A stretch of 38,936 nucleotides of DNA, taken from positions 1 through 38,936 of the forward strand of contig NZ_BILX01000065.1 in NCBI RefSeq assembly GCF_004000785.1. The letters are read 5' to 3'. How positions within the stretch are numbered: position 1 is the first letter of the stretch; each line of letters begins with the position of its first letter. Shown one piece after another: positions 21,825-30,419 of this stretch. A program made the position numbers and the translations under genes. Origin of the DNA: Paenibacillus ehimensis NBRC 15659 (lineage in GTDB: Bacteria > Bacillota > Bacilli > Paenibacillales > NBRC-103111). The notes below the pieces were generated by a model that saw nothing but the letters and a program-made list of their open reading frames with translations, did not search any database and was not told the DNA's origin.

Positions 21825-22656
21825 GTTTAAATTCCAGATAGGTACGTTCTAAACAAAGCTTACCCATCACCGTTCTTTTGAAAGAACCTGTTTCAATTCC
21901 TCATAGGTATGTTCAAAACAATCAGCTCGTGAAGCAGGCTAAGAAAGCAAATGGAGAGTTTCAATTCCTCATAGGTACGTTCAAAACGCTAAATGGGCCG
22001 CGATCGGGCGGAAGGTCGGCGAGTAGTTTCAATTCCTCATAGGTACGTTCAAAACTTGGCAAAAACGCTTGCGACAAGTTTAGTTGGATATCCTGTTTCA
22101 ATTCCTCATAGGTACGTTCAAAACACAGGAATAAGTGCTGCGGAGATTTCGGCCATATTCGGTTTCAATTCCTCATAGGTACGTTCAAAACATGAACGTG
22201 CATCCTTCCATGAGGGCAGCCTAGTGGAGTTTCAATTCCTCATAGGTACGTTCAAAACGACAACGGTGTCTGCCCGGACTATAGATAATGCAGGGTTTCA
22301 ATTCCTCATAGGTACGTTCAAAACCGTTTGTACGCTTGCTTACACTTGGTCGGTCTTAGTTTCAATTCCTCATAGGTACGTTCAAAACAGAGCTGAGAGG
22401 CGGAGGGAAGCGAGCAGACAGCCCCCGTTTCAATTCCTCATAGGTACGTTCCAAACTAATGATCGCTACCTCGGAAAAGTTAGGTTTGGAGGGTTTCAAT
22501 TCCTCATAGGTACGTTCCAAACGAGCGGCAGAAGAAAGAACTGGCCGAGAAGATCCGGGTTTCAATTCCTCATAGGTACGTTCCAAACGATAGTGATCGG
22601 CAGGTCAAGCGTGATTTCGCCTTGAAGTTTCAATTCCTCATAGGTACGTTCCAAAC
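21825..22656 (-). CRISPR. CRISPR array 2: thirteen repeats, twelve spacers
   Basis: 30-bp repeats start at 21825 (degenerate), 21890, 21958, 22026, 22095, 22162, 22229, 22295, 22359, 22427, 22493, 22559 and 22627. Spacers are 34-39 bp and all different. The repeat is the same as in array 1 and, read on the minus strand, ends in ATTGAAAC (type I-B-like handle). The leader is on the right. The four leader-proximal repeats carry C for A (ending TTCCAAAC), so the latest spacers were added from a mutated first repeat. The leftmost repeat has several changes, as expected at the trailer end. No cas genes are adjacent. Confidence 0.97.
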
Positions 22657-22972
22657 CCGTAAAAACGCCGTCGTTACGCTATTCCCACATATCCAACAAA
22701 CACTTCTCCCTTACGCCAGTTACCAAAACCTCTGTTCCCGCGCGGCCCTCGTTGTCGTCGATCCCCCGGCTTTTTTGCAGCATTGGAGGTCGACGACACA
22801 AATGCGCAGTTACATTATACAACGTTGCCCGTTTTTTTCCAACGGAATTAAACTCTGACGCTTTGGTTTATTCCTATGGCTTAAGCCAATTTTACCTCTT
22901 TAATATCCTCGCCCTCAATCTCTTCCCGCAGCTGAACATAGCGAACGGAACGGCTCCTAATTCCTAACTCCC
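22657..22972 (-). other. CRISPR leader, copy 2
   Basis: Non-coding stretch between the newest repeat of array 2 and the stop of the transporter ATPase gene. It contains the same inverted repeat GTCGTCGA (22754-22761)/TCGACGAC (22790-22797) as leader copy 1, in a block identical over the hairpin. The first bases after the repeat (CCGTAAAAACGCCG) are also shared with copy 1. Confidence 0.75.
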
Positions 22973-24709
22973 CTACCCTTCAGCAACCGCCACCCAATGC
23001 CCCTTCTTCACTTCAACGAAGCGTGAGCGCTCCAAGCCGTACGAGTCCGCCTTCGAGGATTCCTCATAAGCGGTGAACGACTTCCGCGATTCCACCTTCG
23101 GATCGGGAACCGGGATCGCGGCCAGCAGCGACTTCGTGTAGGCATGCTGCGGATTCTCATACAGCTCCTCGCTCTCCGCCAGCTCCACGATTTTGCCTTT
23201 GTACATTACCGCCACGCGGTCGCTGATATGCTTGACCATCGACAGATCGTGCGCGATAAACAGATAGGTAAGACCCAATCGCTGCTGCAGCTCCTCCAGA
23301 AGCTTCACGATCTGCGACTGGATCGAAACATCCAGAGCCGACAACGGCTCGTCGCACACGATAAATTCCGGCTCGATGGCTAGGGTGCGCGCGATGCCGA
23401 TCCGCTGGCGTTGACCTCCCGAGAATTCGTGAGGATACCGCATAGCGTGCGCAGGGCTTAGGCCCACCATATCGAGCAGCTCTTCGATCCGCTTCTGCCG
23501 CTCCTTTTTCCCTCTTGCGACCCGGTGCACGTCCAGCGCTTCGCCAATGATGTCGACGATGCGGAGGCGAGGGTTCAGCGAGGCGTACGGATCTTGGAAA
23601 ATCATCTGCATGTGGCGCCGCATCGTCTTCATTTCACCGCGGTTGAGCCGGTTCAACGCGATCCCCTTGAAAAGCACCTCGCCCCCGGTAGGCTCGTTCA
23701 GACGAAGAATCGCCCGCCCCGTCGTCGACTTGCCGCTCCCGGATTCGCCTACGACGCCAAGCGTCTCGCCGGGCTGAATATCGAAGCTGATATCGTTCAC
23801 CGCCTTGACGATCTGTCCTTTCCCGAGATCAAAATACTGCTTCAGCGACCGCACCTCCAGCAGCGGACGATCCTCGGCCGACCTCTTGATGAGCGGCACG
23901 GGCTTTGGCTTCTTCTTCTCGTCCAACCGGGGCAGCGCGTTCAGCAGCCGGATCGTATAAGGATGCTTCGGCGAGTAGAAAATCTCTTCCGTCGTGCCGG
24001 TCTCGACGATCTCGCCTTCCTTCATGACGACGACGCGGTCGCACATGCCGGCGACAACGCCAAGATCGTGCGTTATCAGGACGATCGAGGTGCCGAGCTT
24101 GCGCTGAAGCTCCTTCATTTGGTGCAAAATCTGCGCCTGTATCGTGACGTCCAGCGCAGTTGTCGGTTCGTCGGCAATCAGCAGCGAAGGACGACAAGCT
24201 AGCGCGATGGCAATCATCACCCGCTGACGCATGCCGCCGGAAAATTCATGAGGATATTGCATATACCGCGTCTCGCTATACGGAATGCCGACCATCCGCA
24301 GCATCTCGACCGCTTCCCTGCGCGCCTCCGTTTTGGAGAGCTTCCGGTGCTTGATCAGACTCTCCTCAATCTGCTTGCCGATCCGCATGGTCGGGTTGAG
24401 CGAGGACATCGGGTCCTGAAAAATCATTCCGATCTCCCGCCCCCGGATCTGCTCCATCTCCTGTTCGGTTTTATGGGCCAGATTCTGGCCTTGGAACAAA
24501 ATCTCCCCGCCCTTCACCATAGAGGGCGGCGAAGGCAGCAGACGCATGATCGTGCGAGCCGTGACGCTCTTGCCGCTGCCGGATTCTCCGACGATCCCCA
24601 GCGTCTCGCCCTTGCGTACCTCGAAGCTCACATTCCGTACGGCTTCGACTTCCTTATCCCGGGAATAAAATGAGACGGATAATTGGTTTACCTGCAATAA
24701 CGTATCCAT
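22973..24709 (-). CDS. Peptide ABC transporter ATPase, two nucleotide-binding domains fused (DppD-DppF type)
   Basis: 578 residues made of two complete ABC ATPases. Domain 1 has Walker A GESGSGKS (about 41-48), FQDPMSSLNP, signature FSGGMRQR and Walker B LLIADEP. Domain 2 repeats this with GESGSGKST, IFQDPYASLNPR, FSGGQRQR and FIVCDEPLSALDVSIQ. Each has the oligopeptide-type C-terminal extension (HPYTIRLLNALP; HAYTKSLLAAIPVPDP). It energises uptake of peptides or similar solutes. Fused forms resemble GsiA. AGGTGA precedes the ATG. It is divergent from the two permeases and the binding protein rather than co-linear. Its 3' end was partly copied together with the CRISPR leader (17660-17745). 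Confidence 0.95.
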   Translation of the reverse strand: MDTLLQVNQLSVSFYSRDKEVEAVRNVSFEVRKGETLGIVGESGSGKSVTARTIMRLLPSPPSMVKGGEILFQGQNLAHKTEQEMEQIRGREIGMIFQDPMSSLNPTMRIGKQIEESLIKHRKLSKTEARREAVEMLRMVGIPYSETRYMQYPHEFSGGMRQRVMIAIALACRPSLLIADEPTTALDVTIQAQILHQMKELQRKLGTSIVLITHDLGVVAGMCDRVVVMKEGEIVETGTTEEIFYSPKHPYTIRLLNALPRLDEKKKPKPVPLIKRSAEDRPLLEVRSLKQYFDLGKGQIVKAVNDISFDIQPGETLGVVGESGSGKSTTGRAILRLNEPTGGEVLFKGIALNRLNRGEMKTMRRHMQMIFQDPYASLNPRLRIVDIIGEALDVHRVARGKKERQKRIEELLDMVGLSPAHAMRYPHEFSGGQRQRIGIARTLAIEPEFIVCDEPLSALDVSIQSQIVKLLEELQQRLGLTYLFIAHDLSMVKHISDRVAVMYKGKIVELAESEELYENPQHAYTKSLLAAIPVPDPKVESRKSFTAYEESSKADSYGLERSRFVEVKKGHWVAVAEG

Positions 24710-24767
24710 AAGTCACCTGCGTCGAATCGTAGATTTTGAAAACTCGGCATTTTGTCGTTAGTAATTG

Positions 24768-24796
24768 TTGACATTTTCCAACCCTCATCATAAAAT
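24768..24796 (+). promoter_or_regulatory. Promoter of the peptide permease operon
   Basis: TTGACA (24768-24773), 17-bp spacer, TAAAAT (24791-24796). Inverted 9-mers TTAGTAATT (24758-24766) and AATTACTAA (24829-24837) bracket it and may bind a regulator. The ATG-less TTG start of the permease lies 67 bp further on. Confidence 0.75.
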
Positions 24797-24862
24797 CTAC
24801 TATATCAATAGGAATAATGCAAATTTAAAATTACTAATTTACTTGAAAGGGAGCGCACTAGC

Positions 24863-26305
24863 TTGACAGGGCAAACGGTCGTCACAGGTTCCCGTTTCGT
24901 TGACCGGGTTGGGAACATCTACTCCAAAATGCTGCTGCATCCGACTTACTGCTTCCTGCTGCTGCTCGCAGGGGCGCCCGTGAACATAATCGCAGGTATC
25001 GTTTACCTCTATCGCTGCAAGCGGGACGGGCATCGCGAGCTGCGCCGAAGTCTGGAACGTAAGCTGCTGGAGTCCGGCTACCGGGACCGGATTTTAGCGG
25101 AAACGAAGGAGCAGTTGACCCGGAAGCATCGTTTTTTCAACCAGCAGGTCGATCAGAAGCAGTTGGAGCATGAAGCGGAGCGCATAACCGCCGAGAAGTT
25201 CAAGGAAGCTCTGCAACGGCAGGTTGAGGCTCATCTGGAGCAGCATCACCAGACACGAGTCTCGTTTGCCGAGACGTTCCGGATGTTGATCCGTCACCCG
25301 GCGTTTCTGGCTGTGACCTTCCTGCCGGGCATCCTGATGTATGCGCTGATCGGGATTTACGGGAATGCTTATCTGAAATACATCGTGGAGCGGCTGGTCA
25401 TGACGGTGCTGGTCATTTTCGGCGTCGCCTTCCTGGTCTCCACCATCCTGTACATATCGCCGATGGAACCGGCCGCCAATATTCTCGGGGAAACCGCGAC
25501 CGCCGAGCAGATCGCCGCATTCAAGAAGCTGTACGGATTGGATCAGCCTTATCTGGTGCAGCTCTGGGATACCCTAAGAGGCATCCTGACCTTCGATCTC
25601 GGCAAGTCGTTTGCCGGCAACGAGGAAGTTACGACAGCCATCGCCGCAAAATTTCCCGTGACGTTGACCCTCACGGTGATATCCACCATCGTCGCGGTGC
25701 TTATTGCCCTGCCGATCGGGATTATATCGGCGACGCGGCCGAATTCGTTTTTCGATTATACGTTTATGTTCATTGCGCTGCTCGGCTTGTCGATCCCGAA
25801 CTTCTGGCAGGGCTTGATCTTCATCCTGAACTTCTCGATCAAGCTGCAATGGCTTCCCGCTACCTATAGTCCTGAGAACTGGCTGTCGATGATTATGCCG
25901 GTGATCGTTCTGGGGACGGGATTAACGGCGGCGGTCGCGCGGATGACCCGTTCTTCCACGCTTGAGGTCATTCATGAGGATTACATTACGACCGCCAAAG
26001 CCAAGGGGTTGTCCCGCAGGCGCGTCCTGTGGAGACATGCGGTAGGCAACGCGCTGATCCCGATCATTACGGTCATCGGACTTCAGTTCGGCGGAATGCT
26101 CGGAGGTTCGGCCGTTACCGAGAAGGTTTTCAACATTAACGGCATCGGGAGCTATATCGTGGACAAGCAGTTCATCCCGGACATTCCCGCGATTATGGGC
26201 GGCGTCGTTTATACCGCGATCGCAATCTCTATCGTCAATGTCGTGATCGATATTTTGTACGTGTTTTTCGATCCAAGAATCCGTTCAAAAATGAAACAAT
26301 ACTAG
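24863..26305 (+). CDS. Peptide ABC transporter permease, DppB type, with long N-terminal extension
   Basis: 480 residues. The DppB core starts near residue 172 (YLKYIVERLVMTVLVIFGVAFLVSTILYISPMEPA) and includes the EAA loop TTAKAKGLSRRRVLWRHAVGNALIP and the usual end VIDILYVFFDPRIR. Ahead of it are about 170 extra residues. They comprise a TM hairpin (CFLLLLAGAPVNIIAGIVYLY), a charged, coiled-coil-like segment rich in Glu, Gln and Arg (about 55-130), and another TM (LAVTFLPGILMYALIGIYG). Normal DppB proteins are about 310-340 residues. The start is TTG 24863 with GGGAG 9 nt upstream; no ATG alternative fits. It is followed directly by the second permease. Confidence 0.9.
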   Translation: MTGQTVVTGSRFVDRVGNIYSKMLLHPTYCFLLLLAGAPVNIIAGIVYLYRCKRDGHRELRRSLERKLLESGYRDRILAETKEQLTRKHRFFNQQVDQKQLEHEAERITAEKFKEALQRQVEAHLEQHHQTRVSFAETFRMLIRHPAFLAVTFLPGILMYALIGIYGNAYLKYIVERLVMTVLVIFGVAFLVSTILYISPMEPAANILGETATAEQIAAFKKLYGLDQPYLVQLWDTLRGILTFDLGKSFAGNEEVTTAIAAKFPVTLTLTVISTIVAVLIALPIGIISATRPNSFFDYTFMFIALLGLSIPNFWQGLIFILNFSIKLQWLPATYSPENWLSMIMPVIVLGTGLTAAVARMTRSSTLEVIHEDYITTAKAKGLSRRRVLWRHAVGNALIPIITVIGLQFGGMLGGSAVTEKVFNINGIGSYIVDKQFIPDIPAIMGGVVYTAIAISIVNVVIDILYVFFDPRIRSKMKQY

Positions 26306-26317
26306 CAGGTGGCAGCC

Positions 26318-27826
26318 GTGAAAACAATTCAATCCAACAAACATGAAGCCCGCTTCCGGCTGGCCTCTTGCCCGGAATACAGTCAAGCCGGTTTTTCCGG
26401 CACCGCTTCGCTCGGAATCGCCTTAGTTCTGCTGCTGAACAGCTACGATGGGTCCGGCGCGGCCTGGAAGCCGGCCGTCCTGGCTGCATGCGCCGCCTAT
26501 CTCGTTTTTGGGCTGCTGCAGTTAGCGGTTAGGTTTCTGATCAAAAGAGACCTGCTTCGCAGCGGCGAGCTGCGGCGGGGCACTCGCCAATTAGGCTATG
26601 TGCTGCTGCTCAGCTTGCTGACGGCCAATATCTTCGTCGGGACGGCGGCTTTCCAACTGATCAGACGCAAGAAAAGCGCCGCCTACACGTTGGCCTTTTA
26701 TACGCTGCTTACGACCGTGTTCGTCTTCGCCGTCTCGGCCTTGAACGTATTCAAGCCTTACGTCGCCAATACGTTCCTGCAAGGCATGGCGCTGCTCCTC
26801 GTGGCCGTCGTGCTCCAGTTGGCCGCCTTGGTGCTGGTGGCGCGCTATGCGGAAGACAAGCTTTTGCCCAAGTGGATGTGGATCGTCGCCATCGTGCTGT
26901 TGGCGACCGCCGTAACAGGCAATCTGTTCGCCCTGTTTCTTGGCCTTCTGCTGATCGCCAAGCTGCGCGACAAAGAACAGCTGTCGGACTCGAAGCTTAA
27001 CCATGCCGTCGAGCGCTTGTCCAGAAGCTCCACCTCGATGCTCGGCCTGTTTTTTATTTGCTTCCTGACTACCATCGCCGTATGCAGCTACCTGACGTTC
27101 GATTACGGCATGGCGATCGACAACAACTACGGGGCGATTTTGCAGCCTCCGAGCTTGGCTTACCCGCTCGGCACCGACAATTTCGGACGCGACCTGTTCT
27201 CCCGAATCGTATTCGGCGCGCGGATCTCGCTGTTCGTCGGCTTCTTATCCACGCTGATCCCCGTCGTGGTCGGGGGATTGCTGGGTGCGATCTCCGGTTA
27301 TTTCGGCCGGCAGACGGACAACGTAATCATGCGGGCGCTCGACATCCTATATGCTATTCCCGGCATCCTGCTCGCGATTGCGATCATCGCGGCGTTCGGC
27401 GCCAACACGATGAATCTGATTCTAGCGCTGAGCGTCGGAGCAATCCCCGCTTACGCCCGGACGATGAGGGCGAACGTCCTGCTCGTCTCGACGCTCGAAT
27501 ATGTGCAAGCGGCACGGGCTTTCGGCTCCGGCGACCTGGTGATTTTGTTCAAGCATATCATTCCCAACTCGATCTCCCCGATGATCGTCAAATCGACGTT
27601 AACCATCGGCAGCGCAGTCATCTCGACCAGCAGCTTGAGCTTCCTTGGGCTCGGCGTCGAGCCGCATATCCCGGAGTGGGGCAACATTCTAAAGGTCGGC
27701 AGCGCGTATCTGGAGTCGCATTCGTTTACAGCCATCTACCCAGGTCTGGCGATCATCGCGCTGGTCCTCTCCTTCAACTTCTTGGGAGACGGTCTCCGCG
27801 ACGCGCTCGATCCGAAGCTGGAGTAA
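26318..27826 (+). CDS. Peptide ABC transporter permease, DppC type, with extra N-terminal TM domain
   Basis: 502 residues. The DppC core starts around residue 235 (STSMLGLFFICFLTTIAVCSY), with the signature YPLGTDNFGRDLFSRIVFGARISLFVG and the EAA loop RAFGSGDLVILFKHIIPNSISP, ending FLGDGLRDALDPKLE. The first 230 residues hold five to six additional TM helices not present in ordinary DppC (about 280-300 aa). The partner permease is extended too, so the transporter may have an added membrane module. The start is set at GTG 26318, 5 nt after AGGTGG; a GTG three codons earlier lies in that ribosome site. It is 12 bp after the first permease. Confidence 0.9.
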   Translation: MKTIQSNKHEARFRLASCPEYSQAGFSGTASLGIALVLLLNSYDGSGAAWKPAVLAACAAYLVFGLLQLAVRFLIKRDLLRSGELRRGTRQLGYVLLLSLLTANIFVGTAAFQLIRRKKSAAYTLAFYTLLTTVFVFAVSALNVFKPYVANTFLQGMALLLVAVVLQLAALVLVARYAEDKLLPKWMWIVAIVLLATAVTGNLFALFLGLLLIAKLRDKEQLSDSKLNHAVERLSRSSTSMLGLFFICFLTTIAVCSYLTFDYGMAIDNNYGAILQPPSLAYPLGTDNFGRDLFSRIVFGARISLFVGFLSTLIPVVVGGLLGAISGYFGRQTDNVIMRALDILYAIPGILLAIAIIAAFGANTMNLILALSVGAIPAYARTMRANVLLVSTLEYVQAARAFGSGDLVILFKHIIPNSISPMIVKSTLTIGSAVISTSSLSFLGLGVEPHIPEWGNILKVGSAYLESHSFTAIYPGLAIIALVLSFNFLGDGLRDALDPKLE

Positions 27827-27966
27827 GGCTGACGGTACTGGCAGACAACACATTCGGAATCCTCATCCATACTCCATCTCCTTTTCAGGTGCTTAAAACC
27901 TGAGGGCGATGAATAAATGTATGTGAGTTCATATTTTAAAACTTTTTTTCACCAGGAGGGACTTCC

Positions 27967-29796
27967 ATGAAGAAAAAGGGGAAATTGCTCATTCCCGCAA
28001 TTCTCGGCGTACCGCTTATGCTGAGCGGGTGCACTTTAACAACCAAGGACGAACAGGCGCAATCCAAACCATCGTCAGAGCAGCCGGCCGGCGACAGCAG
28101 CCGCGCCGATATCGAGCTGCTGGCCATGAGCTCCGCGGAGACGGACGTGAACATCATCCGCGATCAGCTGACCAAGAACGGCTTCAACGTCAAGCTGAGC
28201 CTTCAGCCGGACTACGGGTCGTTCAAGGCGCAGCAGGACGCAGGCAATTACGACATCGCCTTGTCAAGCTGGACCACCGTAACCGGCAACCCGGATTACG
28301 CCGTGCGCTCGCTGTTCAAAACGGGCGGCGACTACAGCATCTTGGCCGACAAGGAAATCGACGAGCTGATCGAGAAAGCTTCGACACAGACGCAAGCGGA
28401 ATACAAAGATACGTACAAACAGCTTGAGCAAAAGCTCGTTTTCGACAAGGCCTATATCGCGCCTCTGTACATCTCCGTCAAATCGCAAGCTTTTAACCAG
28501 GAGGTTCTGAAAAAGGATTCCGTGCGGCTGTCGAAATCCCGCTCCCTTCCGTGGGAAGAACTGGATTTCAAGGATGAAGGGAAACGCGCGAAAGACCCGA
28601 TTATCCTGCAATCCACGCAGCCGACCTTGACGTCGCTCGACCCGATCAAAGGAAACGACGGTTCGATCAACATCATCAACACGAATATGTACGTACGTTT
28701 GCTCAACCTGACAGATGACGACAAGCTGACCGCCGAAGGCTCCCTGTCGTATAACTTCGCCATTGCCGAGGGCAATACCGATTATTATTTCATCCTGCGG
28801 GACGACATCAACTTCGCGCAAATCAAGGATAAGCAGGCCGTCGATACGGGCGAGCGCGTAGGCGCGGATGACGTCATCTTCTCCCTGCTGCGCGCGAAGG
28901 ACAAAAACTCGGTGCCGAACCATCGCACGTACACTTTGCATGAGCACATCAAGAACGCGGAGCTCGTCACCGATCCGGCTGTTCTGGATTCGATCAAGCA
29001 ATCCGGCAGCTCTGAGACGGTAAAAAGCGGTCTGGAGAAAGGCCTCGGGGCCAAAATCTCCGCTCTGGTCTCAGACAAGAAGCAAGCCAACAGCAAAGAA
29101 GGCAAATATCAGGTCGTGAAGCTGACGACAACCAACCCGTTCCCGCAAGTGCTGAACTACTTGGCTCACCAATCGGCGGGCATCGTATCCAAGAAGCAGG
29201 TCGAGAGCATCAACACGTATGAGGTAGCCAAATTCGACGTCAACAAAGACATCCCGTACGGCGATCAAAACACGGTAACCGAAGGCGCCAAATACAACAA
29301 CACCCTGTTCACGAGCGGTCCGTACATCCTGTCTTACAAGAACGATTACGAAGCGATCTTCCTCAAAAACCCGGCTTACATGCCGGGAACGAAGCACGAA
29401 CCGAAGGTGAACAACATCAAGATCCGCTTTATCAAAGACGCCGACAGCTCGCTGTCCGCGCTGCGCAGCGGCGAGATTCACCTGTTCTACAGCGTGCCGG
29501 AGACGAAGTTCGACATCGTCAAAAGCGACAGCAAGCTTTCGCTGCAAACCATGCCGAGCAACGCTGTCTCGTACCTGCTGTTCAACACGAAAAACCGTGA
29601 AGTGGCGAAAAGCGCCGATCTGAGGAAAGCGGTGCTCTACTCCATCAACCAAGACGAATTCCTCGCTTACTACAAAAACAATAAATTCAAAGCCGTATCG
29701 ACGGTCAGCCCGATCGTCCAAACCGGTCTTGAGCTGAAAGCCGATGCCGGCAAAGTCAAAGAGTTCCTGAATGCTTACAAATCTGGCAAAAAATAA
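27967..29796 (+). CDS. Peptide-binding lipoprotein (SBP_bac_5) with circularly permuted domain order
   Basis: 609 residues. The lipoprotein signal ends LMLSGC (Cys22). Residues 47-185 look like the C-terminal part of ordinary DppA/OppA proteins: IELLAMSS, IIRDQLTKNGFNVKLSL, GNYDIALSSWTTVTGNPDYAVRSLF, ADKEIDELIEKAS, DKAYIAPLYISVKSQ. Only after a linker, from about 212, does the normal N-terminal part begin: QPTLTSLDP, YYFILRDDINF, GERVGADDVIFSLLRA, then FLKNPAYMPGTKHEP, and LRKAVLYSINQDEFLA. The protein stops (EFLNAYKSGKK) where a normal one would continue into the segment now found at its start. The gene follows the permeases after 140 bp with an AGGAGG site. Confidence 0.9.
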   Translation: MKKKGKLLIPAILGVPLMLSGCTLTTKDEQAQSKPSSEQPAGDSSRADIELLAMSSAETDVNIIRDQLTKNGFNVKLSLQPDYGSFKAQQDAGNYDIALSSWTTVTGNPDYAVRSLFKTGGDYSILADKEIDELIEKASTQTQAEYKDTYKQLEQKLVFDKAYIAPLYISVKSQAFNQEVLKKDSVRLSKSRSLPWEELDFKDEGKRAKDPIILQSTQPTLTSLDPIKGNDGSINIINTNMYVRLLNLTDDDKLTAEGSLSYNFAIAEGNTDYYFILRDDINFAQIKDKQAVDTGERVGADDVIFSLLRAKDKNSVPNHRTYTLHEHIKNAELVTDPAVLDSIKQSGSSETVKSGLEKGLGAKISALVSDKKQANSKEGKYQVVKLTTTNPFPQVLNYLAHQSAGIVSKKQVESINTYEVAKFDVNKDIPYGDQNTVTEGAKYNNTLFTSGPYILSYKNDYEAIFLKNPAYMPGTKHEPKVNNIKIRFIKDADSSLSALRSGEIHLFYSVPETKFDIVKSDSKLSLQTMPSNAVSYLLFNTKNREVAKSADLRKAVLYSINQDEFLAYYKNNKFKAVSTVSPIVQTGLELKADAGKVKEFLNAYKSGKK

Positions 29797-29813
29797 GAAT
29801 TTTAACGATAATG

Positions 29814-29848
29814 AAAAGAGACTGCCTCAAGCGGGCGGTCTCTTTCTT
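29814..29848 (+). terminator. Terminator after the binding-protein gene
   Basis: AAAGAGAC(T)GCC and GGC(G)GTCTCTTT pair and are followed by a T-rich CTTC. It sits 17 bp after the stop at 29796. Confidence 0.7.
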
Positions 29849-29888
29849 CACAAATTTGCGAACGCCTATAAATAAGGAGCGATCATCG

Positions 29889-30344
29889 ATGTCTTCTTCC
29901 GATAAAAGTAAAGTCAAGCTGTCGCAGTGGGATGCCCTCATGCTGGAATCGTTAAACGCACACGGTTGGTCCAAGGAGGAGCTGCTTCGCCGCATCCATG
30001 CGGGCGAGCTGCCTCAGGACGAGAGCAAATTCAAATTCGACTACAAGCTGCTGACCGCGTCGGCCGCAAGCGATCCCGCCGTCTTCGAAGAGGCCGTCTG
30101 CAACGGTTACCAGATCAAGTTCAGCACGCTGCGGGGGATCTCCAGTTGGATTCTGCTCGCCTTGGGCGAGGAAGCCGAGCTCAGCCTGGAGCCCGGACAA
30201 GAGGCGGTCTCCGCCAAGCTCAGTGTAGAACAGCGCGACCGCCTGGCTTCGACGCTGTCGTACGGCTGGGTCATTCACGGCGAGCATACAGGAGCGGCCG
30301 ATGAGAAGTCGGACTACCGCATCGAGCCGCTGAATCGCTTCTAA
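29889..30344 (+). CDS. Hypothetical cytosolic protein
   Basis: 151 residues with AAGGAG 9 nt before the ATG. The N-terminal third is helical (VKLSQWDALMLESLNAHGWSKEELLRRIHAGEL). A further helical stretch follows with some hydrophobic spacing (ISSWILLALGEEAELSLEPGQ), and the end is a short beta/turn (LASTLSYGWVIHGE). No TM segment, signal peptide or catalytic motif is seen, and I do not recognise the family. It lies directly after the peptide-transporter operon, between two terminators, and may be read through from it. A link with the unusual transporter is possible but unproven. Confidence 0.75.
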   Translation: MSSSDKSKVKLSQWDALMLESLNAHGWSKEELLRRIHAGELPQDESKFKFDYKLLTASAASDPAVFEEAVCNGYQIKFSTLRGISSWILLALGEEAELSLEPGQEAVSAKLSVEQRDRLASTLSYGWVIHGEHTGAADEKSDYRIEPLNRF

Positions 30345-30376
30345 CGAAATGTGCAAGACAGTAGTGTTGATGCAAC

Positions 30377-30412
30377 AAGGCTGCCGATTGTTTTCTTCGG
30401 CGGCCTTTTTTT
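30377..30412 (+). terminator. Terminator of the hypothetical gene
   Basis: AAGGCTGCCGA (30377-30387) and TCGGCGGCCTT (30397-30407), with one T-G pair, are followed by TTTTT. Confidence 0.8.
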
Positions 30413-30419
30413 CTCTAAA

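Noticed and set aside
22224..22625. Open frame of 133 codons across CRISPR array 2 with repeated FQFLIGTFKT
   Set aside because: It is translation of the CRISPR repeats; there is no ribosome site and the period equals repeat plus spacer.
27058..27903. 281-codon frame overlapping the DppC permease
   Set aside because: Arg/Gly-rich shadow frame of a clear permease gene.
27870..27910. Hairpin TCAGGT/ACCTGA between permease and binding-protein genes as terminator
   Set aside because: The stem is short and no T-run follows; an RNA processing site is possible but unsupported.
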